Origin: Phycisphaerales bacterium
Lineage (GTDB): Bacteria > Planctomycetota > Phycisphaerae > UBA1845
Reading direction: 5' to 3'
DNA length: 64,000 nt
Assembly (NCBI GenBank): GCA_020852275.1
Contig: JADZBE010000029.1
Coordinates: 1 to 64,000, forward strand
The position numbers and the translations under genes are program-made. Numbering within the stretch: the first letter of the stretch is position 1; each line of letters begins with the position of its first letter. This document shows, in pieces, positions 45,253 through 53,812 of the stretch. The notes under the pieces are model-generated. The model did not search any database, was not told the origin of the DNA, and worked only from the letters and a program-made list of their open reading frames with translations.

Positions 45253-46116
45253 TTACGGATTGCAGGTAACGCTCTTGTTCTGTTGCAGACCGCAGTCGTA
45301 CGTGGCCGTAAGCTGGTAGCTCGTGCCGCAGGTTACCGTGCTGGTGAACACGGCCTTCCACTTGTTGCGGGCGTTGGCGGTGACCGTCTTGCTGCCAAGT
45401 CCGTTGTCACCCTGCACGGTGATGGATTGACCGCTGGTCGCGGTGCCCTTGCTGATGAGCTTCTGCTTGCCCGGGCACTTGCAGACGACCTTGTTGAAGC
45501 TCTCGTTGCCGTCGCAGCCGCCGCCGCTCTGGACGATGACCGTGAGGTTGGAAACGCTGCCGACGCCGGCGGCCTCGGTCGCCCAGAAGGGTGTGCCCGT
45601 CTCGCCGTCCTTGATGACGTTGGCGAAGACGTTTTCGATCATGAGGTTATACGTGCCGGGCGTCATGGGCGCGGTCAGCGAGCCGTTCACCAGTTCCTGC
45701 GCCGCGTGCGCGACGTTGGTGATGACGGTGCCCACGGGGAAGTCGGCGTTCTCGGAGAAGTTGTTGATCGTGTTCTGCCCGCCACAGACTTGGATCAGGT
45801 CGCCGTTGATGATCGTCCCGCCGTAGCCGTCGGGGTTGGTGATGCCCGCGTTGCGCACAAAGTTGAGCATGGGGTTCTGCGTCGGAGTGTTCGCCTGCGC
45901 CAGCGCGCCGCCGTCGAAATCGAGATCAAAGCCGACCAGCGCCAAGCCTTCGTTCAAGGCGTCGGTAAGCTGACCGGTGACCTTGTAGCCCACCGTAGCG
46001 CCGGGTTGTACCGTGACGGAATTGTTCCCGTTCGAGTCCGTCGCCCAGATGTTCAGATCCGTCGCCAAGGCGGGGACGGCAAACAAAGCCACGGCCAGCA
46101 GTGCGAAGCGCTTCAT
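45253..46116 (-). CDS. Secreted cohesin-like protein with Cys-rich tail
   Basis: A signal peptide (MKRFALLAVALFAVPALA) is followed by a cohesin-like beta domain (residues about 20-185: VTVQPGATVGYKVTGQLTDA, then LALVGFDLDFDG and PGTYNLMIENVFANVI). After a Gly-rich linker, the C-terminal 95 residues contain Cys pairs (VVCKCPGKQKL, TVTCGTSY, YDCGLQQNKSVTC) and probably form a small beta sandwich. GGAGG lies seven bases before the ATG. It has its own terminator. Like the two other cohesin-like proteins in the window it is likely extracellular; its ligand is unknown. Confidence 0.7.
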   Translation of the reverse strand: MKRFALLAVALFAVPALATDLNIWATDSNGNNSVTVQPGATVGYKVTGQLTDALNEGLALVGFDLDFDGGALAQANTPTQNPMLNFVRNAGITNPDGYGGTIINGDLIQVCGGQNTINNFSENADFPVGTVITNVAHAAQELVNGSLTAPMTPGTYNLMIENVFANVIKDGETGTPFWATEAAGVGSVSNLTVIVQSGGGCDGNESFNKVVCKCPGKQKLISKGTATSGQSITVQGDNGLGSKTVTANARNKWKAVFTSTVTCGTSYQLTATYDCGLQQNKSVTCNP

Positions 46117-46347
46117 GTCAAAACCTCCTCGAAATCCAAAGTGCGACCGGATGCGACCATGTGCGATCGAATGCGAAGCAGAGGCATCCCCGCCTTCGAC
46201 AAGCGATTCTACCGTAGGTGTCGTCAGAACCCGCAGGCGGCGCGAAGGAAAAACAAGTCGGTTCCGGATTCGCAGACTTGGGACGGGGCTTGCGGCAGCA
46301 TGTGTATTATGTGTCCATAGAATAAAGCTTAAGTTTACGGAGGACGG
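46117..46347. other. Upstream region with 9-base repeats
   Basis: GTGCGACCGGATGCGACC and similar 8-9 base units (46141-46180) precede the cohesin-like gene. A possible minus-strand promoter, TTAAGC-17-TAATAC, lies at about 46301-46332. No gene is seen. Confidence 0.35.
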
Positions 46348-46456
46348 TTCACCGTAGGGCGGGCTATGCCCGCCTCCCCGTCGCGCGGCGGGGTGCGACG
46401 TTGCCGTCACCGCTGTCCATCGCGCCGAGGCGGGCACAGCCCGCCCTACGCGCCGT
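46348..46456. repeat. R5 paired palindromes (GTAGGGCGGGC ... GCCCGCCCTAC)
   Basis: GTAGGGCGGGCTATGCCCGCC (46355-46375) and GGCGGGCACAGCCCGCCCTAC (46431-46451) are inverted to each other and each is itself a palindrome. The right arm overlaps the end of the GH31 gene and supplies its TAG stop. Confidence 0.8.
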
Positions 46457-49142
46457 CCAACATGCGATCCGTCTCGTCGCCGGGTTGCCGGTGGGTCTGC
46501 TCGGCGCACCATTCGAGATCGAACCCCCAGCGGTCGCCAAATTGCCTCTGCTCGATCACGATTCGATTCGAGCCTGCCCGTAGCTCAACCGCGATGCGCT
46601 CCGGCGGATCGTACACCGGTCTGACTTTCTCGCAGGAGTAAGCCGCCCGGCCGTTGATGTACAAGGTGAGCGGGTCGTCGTGGCGGAGGATCAGGGCGGC
46701 GGCGGCGGCGGCGGGCAGGCACAGCTCCGCGACCGCGATGCCCGTGGCTTCAAGTTCGCCGAAGACGGCCTTCATGTTGACCGCGTGGTTGAGCCGGTGG
46801 GCCGGGTCGGGCACGGTTGCGGCGATCGTCCGGTACCGCCGCCAGTCGTAGATGAGACCCACGCGGCAATGCCAGGTCCGCTCCGACTCGAGGTCGCACG
46901 ACAGGGCACACTGAAGGGCGGCGTCGATCGAGGTTTCCCTTGCGTCCGGAAGGAAGGGTCCGAGGAGCCGCCACTCGTCGAACCAGTGCAGGGATTCGGG
47001 CAAGGCTTCCGCGCGGCGCGGCGCGCCCGTTGCCTGCGTGCGCACGCCGCCGGGGCGGCGGAGAGATTCGGGAAGCGACGCCCTCGCTGCCGGGCGCAGG
47101 AAGATGAGCAGCGCATCGAGGTCAACCTCGAAGGTCAACCAGACCGGACCGGTGTAGTGCGTTGCGGTTTCCCACTCGATCCACTCGCCTTCCGGCAGCC
47201 AGCAGCGCGCCCAAGCGGCGCCGCCGGCGCCGCCCGCGCCGCGCGCGCCGTCGCGGCCTTGGGCGTCCCGTGTGCGCGTAGAATGCGCTGCCGGATCGCC
47301 CGGCGTCGTGACCGGCACGACGAGCATGTCGGCGCCGAGCAGGTACTGATGCTCCGCGGCGTAGGCGGCTTTGCAGGCCGGATACTCCATGTACATCGGT
47401 CGGCACAGAGGAGTGCCAGTATCATGGCACTCATGAGCGAGTTGCAGCAGATGGGGGCGCAGCGCCTCTCGCAGGTGATGCGCTTTGCGCGCGGCGGAGG
47501 CGTACGGCTCGCCGTCGAGCCAAGGTCGGCGGTCGTTGAGGGGATCGCGCGTGCTGTGGACGCGAAGGATCGGGCTCAGCGCGCCGAACTGGAGCCAGCG
47601 GACGAACAGCTCCGGATTGCAGCGCCCTTCCAGCGACCAGTGCCCGCCGATGTCGTGCGACCAGTACACGCATCCGGCGTTGCCGGCGGTGGCGGTGAGT
47701 TTGACCTGGAACTTCAACACGTCCCACGTGCTCTCGGCATCGCCGGAGAACTGGATGGGATATCGCTGGCTGCCCCATCCGCCCCAGCGTGAGAAGATCA
47801 GGGGCGGCTTGCCGCATGACCGGCTGGAAAGCCGGTCCCCCATGAGCCCGTCCCCCACAAGCCGGTCCCCTGCGAGCCGGTCTTCCGAAGGCCGGTTCGC
47901 TGTGAGCGCGCCGCCCTGGCGCTCGTCGGTGGAGGTGCGTTGGTCTGAGGCTTGCGTTTCGCGTCCGGGTGCCGCGCTGAGGTTGTGGTAGTGCAGGTGG
48001 TTCAGCCACATGAGCGGGTCGAGCCGCGAGATGGCGGAGGTCTTCTGCTGCTGCCAGTCGAGCCACCAGAAGTCCACGCCCTGGCGCTCCAGCGGATGGT
48101 GCAAAAGCCCGAAGTAGGCTCGCATGAAACGCGGACTGGTGCAGTCGAACGGGATGGGCCTGCCCTCGGCGGGGTCCGCCCCCATCGTCCGCGCGAACGC
48201 CACATACGCATCCTCATGGGGATGCACGCCGCTGGCGGGGTGAAGGTTGAGCGTGACGGCCAGACCGCGGTCCTTGAAGAACTTCAGAAGCCCGTCGGGA
48301 TCGGGAATGAGGTCGCGGTTCCATGAGTAACCCGTCCAGCCTGGCCTGTGCCAGTCCATGTCCATCACCAGCACATCGAGCGGGAAATCGCGCTCCGCGA
48401 ATTCCTCTACCAGCCTGCGGTAGTCCTCCGCGCTGTAGGGCCAGTAGCGCGAGTACCAGTTGCCAAACACGAACGGAGGCGGGACTGGAACGCGCCCGGA
48501 GACGGTGACCAGGTCGCGGAGCGCTTGCTTGTAGTCGAGGCCGTACCCGAAGAAGTACCAGTCGCGCCGACCGTCGCCGAGCCTTGCTTCGACCCAGTCG
48601 CGCGTGAAGACGGGCGTGCGCGTGTCGTCGAGCAGGAACCACCCGTCGCGCGAGAGCAGCCCGTCGTCGAGGCGGATCGCCCCGCGGCAGTTGTCGAGCG
48701 TGCGGACGGTGCCGCCGAGGTTGCGGCGGTTCGTGTCGCCGGGTCGCCAATGCCGGCTCATGCGCGGCTCGGACGCACGGGTCGGCGGCGATGGAAGCAT
48801 CGCTTCCTGACCGGCGCGGTTCGGCTGGAAATCAGGCGAGAATCCGATGCTCAGGTTGTCGGCCGTGAAGAAGCCTGATCCGAGCTTGTACTTCAGGCGC
48901 AGGTTGTCAGTCTGGACGACGAGGAGATCGTCCACCTGCCGAACGCTGAAGCGCGGCGGTTCATGGCGACGGTGGAGTGCGAAGAACGAAGGTCGATCCT
49001 CGAAGCGCGCGTCGGGATCGTATTCAAGCCGCAGCAGCGTGGGCGTCAGCACGGTGATCCGCGCGTGGTCGCCTCGAACGACGGCGCCTTCAGCGGCGAT
49101 GCCTCCGGCGAAATCGACCCCGTGTCCAAAGTCTGTGTTCAT
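46446..49142 (-). CDS. Glycoside hydrolase family 31 protein
   Basis: The 898-residue protein has the GH31 (beta/alpha)8 landmarks. PPFVFGNWYSRYWPYSAED and LDVLVMDMDWHRPGWTGYSW open the barrel. The nucleophile is predicted to be Asp362 in WWLDWQQQ. The acid/base is predicted to be Asp497 in HDIGGHW, followed by ILRVHSTRDPLNDRRPW. The WLDWQQ form of the nucleophile motif differs from the common WxDMNE and points to a less studied subgroup, so the sugar specificity is open. No signal peptide is seen at MNTDFGHGVDFA; an Arg-rich frame continues upstream. Residues about 400-445 (TDERQGGALTANRPSEDRLA and following) are an in-frame insertion of palindromic repeats. The C-terminal 200 residues are extra beta domains. 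Confidence 0.85.
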   Translation of the reverse strand: MNTDFGHGVDFAGGIAAEGAVVRGDHARITVLTPTLLRLEYDPDARFEDRPSFFALHRRHEPPRFSVRQVDDLLVVQTDNLRLKYKLGSGFFTADNLSIGFSPDFQPNRAGQEAMLPSPPTRASEPRMSRHWRPGDTNRRNLGGTVRTLDNCRGAIRLDDGLLSRDGWFLLDDTRTPVFTRDWVEARLGDGRRDWYFFGYGLDYKQALRDLVTVSGRVPVPPPFVFGNWYSRYWPYSAEDYRRLVEEFAERDFPLDVLVMDMDWHRPGWTGYSWNRDLIPDPDGLLKFFKDRGLAVTLNLHPASGVHPHEDAYVAFARTMGADPAEGRPIPFDCTSPRFMRAYFGLLHHPLERQGVDFWWLDWQQQKTSAISRLDPLMWLNHLHYHNLSAAPGRETQASDQRTSTDERQGGALTANRPSEDRLAGDRLVGDGLMGDRLSSRSCGKPPLIFSRWGGWGSQRYPIQFSGDAESTWDVLKFQVKLTATAGNAGCVYWSHDIGGHWSLEGRCNPELFVRWLQFGALSPILRVHSTRDPLNDRRPWLDGEPYASAARKAHHLREALRPHLLQLAHECHDTGTPLCRPMYMEYPACKAAYAAEHQYLLGADMLVVPVTTPGDPAAHSTRTRDAQGRDGARGAGGAGGAAWARCWLPEGEWIEWETATHYTGPVWLTFEVDLDALLIFLRPAARASLPESLRRPGGVRTQATGAPRRAEALPESLHWFDEWRLLGPFLPDARETSIDAALQCALSCDLESERTWHCRVGLIYDWRRYRTIAATVPDPAHRLNHAVNMKAVFGELEATGIAVAELCLPAAAAAALILRHDDPLTLYINGRAAYSCEKVRPVYDPPERIAVELRAGSNRIVIEQRQFGDRWGFDLEWCAEQTHRQPGDETDRMLDGA

Positions 49143-49368
49143 GCCCGCGGCATCTTGCCCAAAAACCGGAATTCCGCCCCATGCGACTTCCCGGAAGCCT
49201 CCTGCGGGTTTGACCCGCACGCCTGACACTCTACACTTCAAACGCCAGCAACGCGGCACGGTGTTGCAGGGCGGGAGGCGCGGGCGGCTGAGTTTCGCGG
49301 TCACTGAAGACCGCGCCGACCGCGGACCCCGGCGGTCCGGACACCCAGCGTGCCAGGATGGAGATCCA

Positions 49369-49530
49369 ATGAAGCGGTATCGCATCATGCGCGGTTTGAC
49401 GATGCTCGCCAGCGGGGCGGTTATGCTCCAGCTAGGCGGCTGCACCACAACCGGTTTGTTTGATCTGCTCCAGACGGTCTTTCTCGGTGTCACAGCCGCG
49501 GGCGCCATCGCGATCCTGCAGAACATCTAG
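49369..49530 (+). CDS. 53-residue exported/membrane peptide
   Basis: ATG at 49369 opens MKRYRIMRGLTMLASGAVML, followed by QLGGCTTTGLFDLLQTVFLG and 13 more residues to a stop. GGAG lies seven bases upstream. It has a positively charged start, a hydrophobic segment and LGGC, which could be a lipobox. A second hydrophobic stretch (FLGVTAAGAIAILQN) ends it. I recall similar short proteins ending in AILQN in planctomycetes, but this cannot be checked here. It is divergent from the GH31 gene. Confidence 0.6.
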   Translation: MKRYRIMRGLTMLASGAVMLQLGGCTTTGLFDLLQTVFLGVTAAGAIAILQNI

Positions 49531-49948
49531 GCGAGATGCAGGCTCCGAGAGGCGGTTGTGCATCCGCAGCAGGGTCAGGCGGAAGGGCCTGTGGAAGCTG
49601 AAACGGTCTCGATTCGTTGGCGGTCGAGACGCGGCCGGCGGCTCATGCCAGCCCCGGATCCGCCCCCGGGTCCGCTGCTGCGAATCTGCGCCGCCCCGAA
49701 ACGGACCCGTGCCACCCGCGCGATCGGCGAGCCGCAATCCTCAGCCGCCCCCGGGCGGTTGCGTCCGGCCGCCTTGACTCGTTGACGCGCCTCGCGGGTG
49801 CGGACTATGCTGCCGTGCTTCATACATCCTTCGACAGAGGTCGAAGCCGCCGAATACATGGCGGGACCTGTGGGATCGCGGTCGAATCCGGTGATCAAGA
49901 GGCCGGGGGCGCCCCGATCGCTGAACTGGACTGGAATGGGAGGCATCG
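49531..49948. other. Intergenic with a decayed R4 palindrome
   Basis: GGGTCCGCTGCTGCGAATCT (49669-49688) and, 21 bases later, ACGGACCCGTGCCACCCGCG form a loosened copy of the R4 palindrome plus its tail. No gene is seen. Confidence 0.5.
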
Positions 49949-52219
49949 ATGCGTGGCCTGACTGATCGCGTAGACGCGTTTATTCGCGCCGGTGCGCCGC
50001 GGCTTGCGGCGCTGGTTTTGTGCCTGGGCGGCATGGGGGTCTCCCTGCGGGCACAGGAATCGGTCACGCCGGACTCGTCCGCGCCGACGGCGGACGCGAC
50101 GGTCGAGTCGCTCTTCGTGGACTTCCTGCATTACGCCACGCTGGGGCGCTTCAACATGGCGGGCGACTACGCCGAAGCGCTGCTGAAGCACCCCAAGCTC
50201 GACGCGCGAGAAGTGCTCCACCTCGCCATGCAGCGCGAAAAGAGCATCCAGACGCTGCAAATCCTCGTGACCAACTCCACCGTGGGGCCCAACGCGGTGA
50301 AAGTGCTGGAGCTGATCGAGCAGGGTCAGCAGCTTGAGCGCCAGGACGAGAAGCGCATCCTCGCCAACATCGACCTGCTCGGCGGCGATCCGCAGCAGGA
50401 GTTCGACGCGACGCGCCACCTGATCGACTCCGGCGAGTACGCCGTCCCGCACATGGTGGACGCGCTGCTGGACGACTCGCGTCAGCGGCTGCACCGCCGA
50501 GTCCTCACGGCGCTGCCCAAGATCGGCAAGCAGGCGGTCGGTCCGCTGGTGCATGCGCTCAATGCCCCGCGCGAGGACGTGCGGTTGGAACTGGTCCGCG
50601 CGCTGGGCGAGATCGGCTATCCGCAGGCCGTGCCGTATCTGCTGAAGCTCTCCACACAGCCGGGCGTGGCCGAGGCGACGAAGCAGGCCGCGGCGGCGGC
50701 GATCGACCGCATCGCGTCCCGCGCCGGTCGGGCGATGCTCTCGTCCGGTCCGGACGCCTTCTACGAACTGGCGAACCAGTATTACAACGAGGACGCCGCG
50801 GTGGCGGCCGATTCGCGCCTGCCCTCGGCGAACGTCTGGTACTGGAACGCGGCGGGCAAGAAGCTGGAGCGCGTCGAGGTCGAAACGATCATCTTCGGGC
50901 AGGTCATGTCGATGCGCTGCTGCGAGGAATCGCTGCTTCTGCAGGCGGACAAGCCGGATGCGATCTCGCTGTGGCTGGCGTCGAACATCCGCCGCGAAGG
51001 CCGGCTGGGCATGAACGTCGAGAGCGGCGACGCCACCGAGGCGGGGCGCCCGGATGCGACTCGACCGGCGGACTTCCCGCGGGCATTGTATTTTTCACAG
51101 GCGGCTGGACCGCGCTACGCCCACATGGTGCTGGAGCGCGCGGTGCAGGACCGCGATGCGACCGCGGCGCTCGGGGCGATCGAGGCGCTGCGCATCACGG
51201 CCGGTCCCGCGTCGCTGATCGGTTCGGAGGAGTACAAGCAGCCGCTGGTGCAGGCGCTGCAGTTCCCCGACCTCGTCGTGCGGATCCGCGCGGCGCTGGC
51301 GCTCGGCGCGGCGCTGCCCACGCAGACCTTCTCCGACAGCGAGCTGGTCATCCCCGTGCTGAACGAAGCCTTGGCGCAGACCGGCGGGCAGCGCGTCCTC
51401 GTCGTGGACCCCACGGAGGACAATCTTAACCGGGTGGCCGGCGCCGTTCGCGGCATCGACGCCAACGCCGTGGGCGAGAAGAGCTTCTTCGCCGGCATGA
51501 GCCGCGCCCGCAAGGAGTTCGAGCATCTCTCCGCCGTGTTCATCTCGACGGCGGGGACGGAACCTGACATCCGCGCGGCGGTCAGCGAGCTTCGCCACGA
51601 GTTCCAGTTCTCCAAGACGCCGGTCGTGATCCTCACGAAGGCGGACCAGCGGCAGGTGGCCGAGGAAATTGTTCGCGCGGACGCGTACTGCCAGATGGTC
51701 GCGGACGACGCGGACGCCGCAGCGCTGACGGCCGCTCTGGCGGAGATTCGCGCCCGCACCGGTCAGGCGGAACTTTCCGCCGACGCCGCGCTGGCGATGG
51801 CGCTGCAGTCGGCGCGGACGCTTGACGCGATCGCGGCACATGGTCGGACCGTGTACGAATTCGCGCAGTCCGAGGCGGCGCTGATCGGCGGGCTGTCTTC
51901 CGCCAGCGAGGAACTTCGCACGGTGTGCGCGTCCGTTCTGGCGCAGATCCCGACGCCGACGGCGCAGCGGTCCATCGCGCACGTCGCCCTGGATGACAAG
52001 AACACGGAGAGTTTGCGCGTCGCCACGTTCGCTTCGCTGGCGCGCTCGGCGCGGAACAGCGGCAACCATCTCGAGGCGGCGCAGGTCGCTCGATTGCTGG
52101 ACATCGCCAAGACTGACGCGAACCTGACGATTCGCACGGCCGCCAGCCAGGCGCTCGGCGCCGTCAACCTCGCGGACAACCAGGCCAGCGTCATCCTGCG
52201 TTCGTTCCATCGCGGCTGA
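49949..52219 (+). CDS. Exported HEAT-repeat protein
   Basis: The 756-residue protein starts with a signal peptide or anchor (LAALVLCLGGMGVSLRAQ). HEAT-like helical repeats follow: MVDALLDDSRQRLHRRVLTA, LVHALNAPREDVRLELVRAL, YLLKLSTQPGVAEATKQAAA, and again at the C-terminus (VAHVALDDKNTESLRVATFA-like). A central region (about 480-600) has a receiver-like alpha/beta pattern (RVLVVDPTEDNLNRVAGAVR; FSKTPVVILTKADQRQVAEE) without a clear phospho-Asp set. Its role is unknown; it may be a periplasmic scaffold. GGGAGG precedes the ATG. Confidence 0.7.
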   Translation: MRGLTDRVDAFIRAGAPRLAALVLCLGGMGVSLRAQESVTPDSSAPTADATVESLFVDFLHYATLGRFNMAGDYAEALLKHPKLDAREVLHLAMQREKSIQTLQILVTNSTVGPNAVKVLELIEQGQQLERQDEKRILANIDLLGGDPQQEFDATRHLIDSGEYAVPHMVDALLDDSRQRLHRRVLTALPKIGKQAVGPLVHALNAPREDVRLELVRALGEIGYPQAVPYLLKLSTQPGVAEATKQAAAAAIDRIASRAGRAMLSSGPDAFYELANQYYNEDAAVAADSRLPSANVWYWNAAGKKLERVEVETIIFGQVMSMRCCEESLLLQADKPDAISLWLASNIRREGRLGMNVESGDATEAGRPDATRPADFPRALYFSQAAGPRYAHMVLERAVQDRDATAALGAIEALRITAGPASLIGSEEYKQPLVQALQFPDLVVRIRAALALGAALPTQTFSDSELVIPVLNEALAQTGGQRVLVVDPTEDNLNRVAGAVRGIDANAVGEKSFFAGMSRARKEFEHLSAVFISTAGTEPDIRAAVSELRHEFQFSKTPVVILTKADQRQVAEEIVRADAYCQMVADDADAAALTAALAEIRARTGQAELSADAALAMALQSARTLDAIAAHGRTVYEFAQSEAALIGGLSSASEELRTVCASVLAQIPTPTAQRSIAHVALDDKNTESLRVATFASLARSARNSGNHLEAAQVARLLDIAKTDANLTIRTAASQALGAVNLADNQASVILRSFHRG

Positions 52220-52253
52220 AGCGAGCCGCGGATTTCAGTCCGCGCGAACATTC

Positions 52254-52350
52254 GGCAGGGCGCGACTCAAGCGGTCGTCGTAAAGCCGACTGGGGCCCCG
52301 GCTTCCAACCGGGGATTGCAGCACAGGTTTTCAACCTGTACCGGGTTTGA
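52254..52350 (+). repeat. Two palindromes of the variable-stem family
   Basis: GGCCCCGGCTTCCAACCGGG (about 52291-52310) and CACAGGTTTTCAACCTGTA (about 52322-52340) lie in the gap before purM. The second is nearly the same as the three in-frame copies inside the gene at 58295-59908. Confidence 0.7.
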
Positions 52351-52483
52351 AACAGCGCCCATGTCCACGCGGACGCCTGGCGGGTTGCGGACCCGGCAGG
52401 GCGCGGACGCGGCGGGTCCACTGCGGCGCCGACCTGACGGTGTCGCAAGGGCGTCGTAGACGAAGCGGTTTGGATACCAGTCG

Positions 52484-53545
52484 ATGCCTTCTCCCCTGAC
52501 GTACAAAGACTCCGGCGTGAGCATCGCCGCCAACACGCGCTGGGTGGACGCGATTCGCGCGTGCATGACCGCCACCTACGACCCGCGCGTGATGAACCGG
52601 CACAACGCTTTCGCCGGGCTGTACCGCCTTGACTACGACGAACAGCTTTTCCGCCGCAACTACAAGAAACCCGTGCTCGTCGCCTGCGCCGACGGCGTCG
52701 GAACCAAGGTGCTGCTGGCGCTGAAGCTCGGGCGGCTCTCCACCATCGGCATTGACCTGGTGGCGATGAACGTCAACGACCTCATCACCTGCGGCGCAGA
52801 GCCGCTGTTCTTCCTCGACTACCTCGGGGTAAGCGAGCTTGCGCCCCCGCGCCTGCTCGAGGTCATCGAGGGCATCGCCGCCGGCTGCCGCGAGGCCGGC
52901 TGCGCGCTGCTCGGCGGCGAGACCGCGGAGATGCCTGACGTGTACCGCAACGGCGACATCGATCTCGCCGGGTTTTCCGTGGGGGTCGTTGAGTTCGACC
53001 GCGTGATCGACGGCCGGGGGATTCGCCGCGGCGACGTGCTGATCGGTCTGCCCTCCAGCGGGATCCACTCCAACGGCTACACGCTGGTGCGCAAGCTGAT
53101 CGAGCGCGGCCGGTGCGACCTCGACGCGCCCTTCGAGGGCGGACCGCAATCGCTGGGCGAAGTGCTCCTCGCGCCGACGCGCATCTATGTGAAAGCCGCA
53201 GCGGCCGTGCTGGAGGCGTATGCCCGGCGGCGCGTCGTCACAGCCATGGCGCACATTACGGGCGGAGGCCTGCGCGAGAACATCGCCCGCCTGCTGCCGA
53301 AGGGCGTGAACGCGGTGATCCGCCGCCGCGCGTGGAAGCCGCACCCGGTCTTCGATTTCCTGCGCAAGCTCGGCGTGACACGGGGCGAGATGTTCAAGGT
53401 CTTCAACATGGGCATCGGCTTTGTCTTCGTCGTCCGCCCCCGCTTCGCCGCGGGCGTGACGCGCGTCCTCCGCGAGGCCGGCGAAGATCCGATACGCTTG
53501 GGCGAGATCAACTCCGGTTCCGGGCGCGTCGTGCTGGAGGCGTAA
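52484..53545 (+). CDS. purM: Phosphoribosylformylglycinamidine cyclo-ligase
   Basis: The 353-residue protein is AIR synthetase of purine synthesis, closing the imidazole ring of FGAM with ATP. Family landmarks are YKDSGVSIAANTRWVDAIR at the start, LVACADGVGTKVLLALKLGR, GIDLVAMNVNDLITCGAEPL, LLGGETAEMPDVY, GLPSSGIHSNGYTLVRKL, THITGGG-like MAHITGGGLRENIARLL, and a C-terminal KVFNMGIGFVFVVRP. Length is normal. No other pur gene is adjacent. Confidence 0.96.
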   Translation: MPSPLTYKDSGVSIAANTRWVDAIRACMTATYDPRVMNRHNAFAGLYRLDYDEQLFRRNYKKPVLVACADGVGTKVLLALKLGRLSTIGIDLVAMNVNDLITCGAEPLFFLDYLGVSELAPPRLLEVIEGIAAGCREAGCALLGGETAEMPDVYRNGDIDLAGFSVGVVEFDRVIDGRGIRRGDVLIGLPSSGIHSNGYTLVRKLIERGRCDLDAPFEGGPQSLGEVLLAPTRIYVKAAAAVLEAYARRRVVTAMAHITGGGLRENIARLLPKGVNAVIRRRAWKPHPVFDFLRKLGVTRGEMFKVFNMGIGFVFVVRPRFAAGVTRVLREAGEDPIRLGEINSGSGRVVLEA

Positions 53546-53635
53546 GGGGGCGCAGGATGCTGGAGGCGTAGGCTGGAGTCCGTGCGCCGTGTTGGCAACG
53601 ATGCGCGTCCGAGTCGGTCCCGCGATGGGTTGTAG

Positions 53636-53752
53636 GGCGGGCCATGCCCGCCTGAGTGAATGAGCCACCCAACGCACTGCCGTGGGGCGGGCCAGGCCCG
53701 CTTGAATGACTGGGCCACCCAACGTACCGGCGGGCATAGCCCGCCCTACGGC
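53636..53752. repeat. R5 palindromes, three in a row
   Basis: GTAGGGCGGGCCATGCCCGCC (53632-53652), GGGGCGGGCCAGGCCCGC (53684-53701) and GGCGGGCATAGCCCGCCCTA (53730-53749) are separated by a repeated GAGCCACCCAACG / GGGCCACCCAACG spacer. They lie between the convergent purM and nadK genes. Confidence 0.8.
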
Positions 53753-53812
53753 AACTGGGCGGCCCATGTCTTCTCAGCAAGATCAGCCATCGGCCCAAGC
53801 CACCCCGCCGCT

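Noticed and set aside
45104..45361. Longer SppA N-terminus
   Set aside because: The extension crosses the terminator of the neighbouring gene and hides a well-formed lipoprotein signal starting at 45103.
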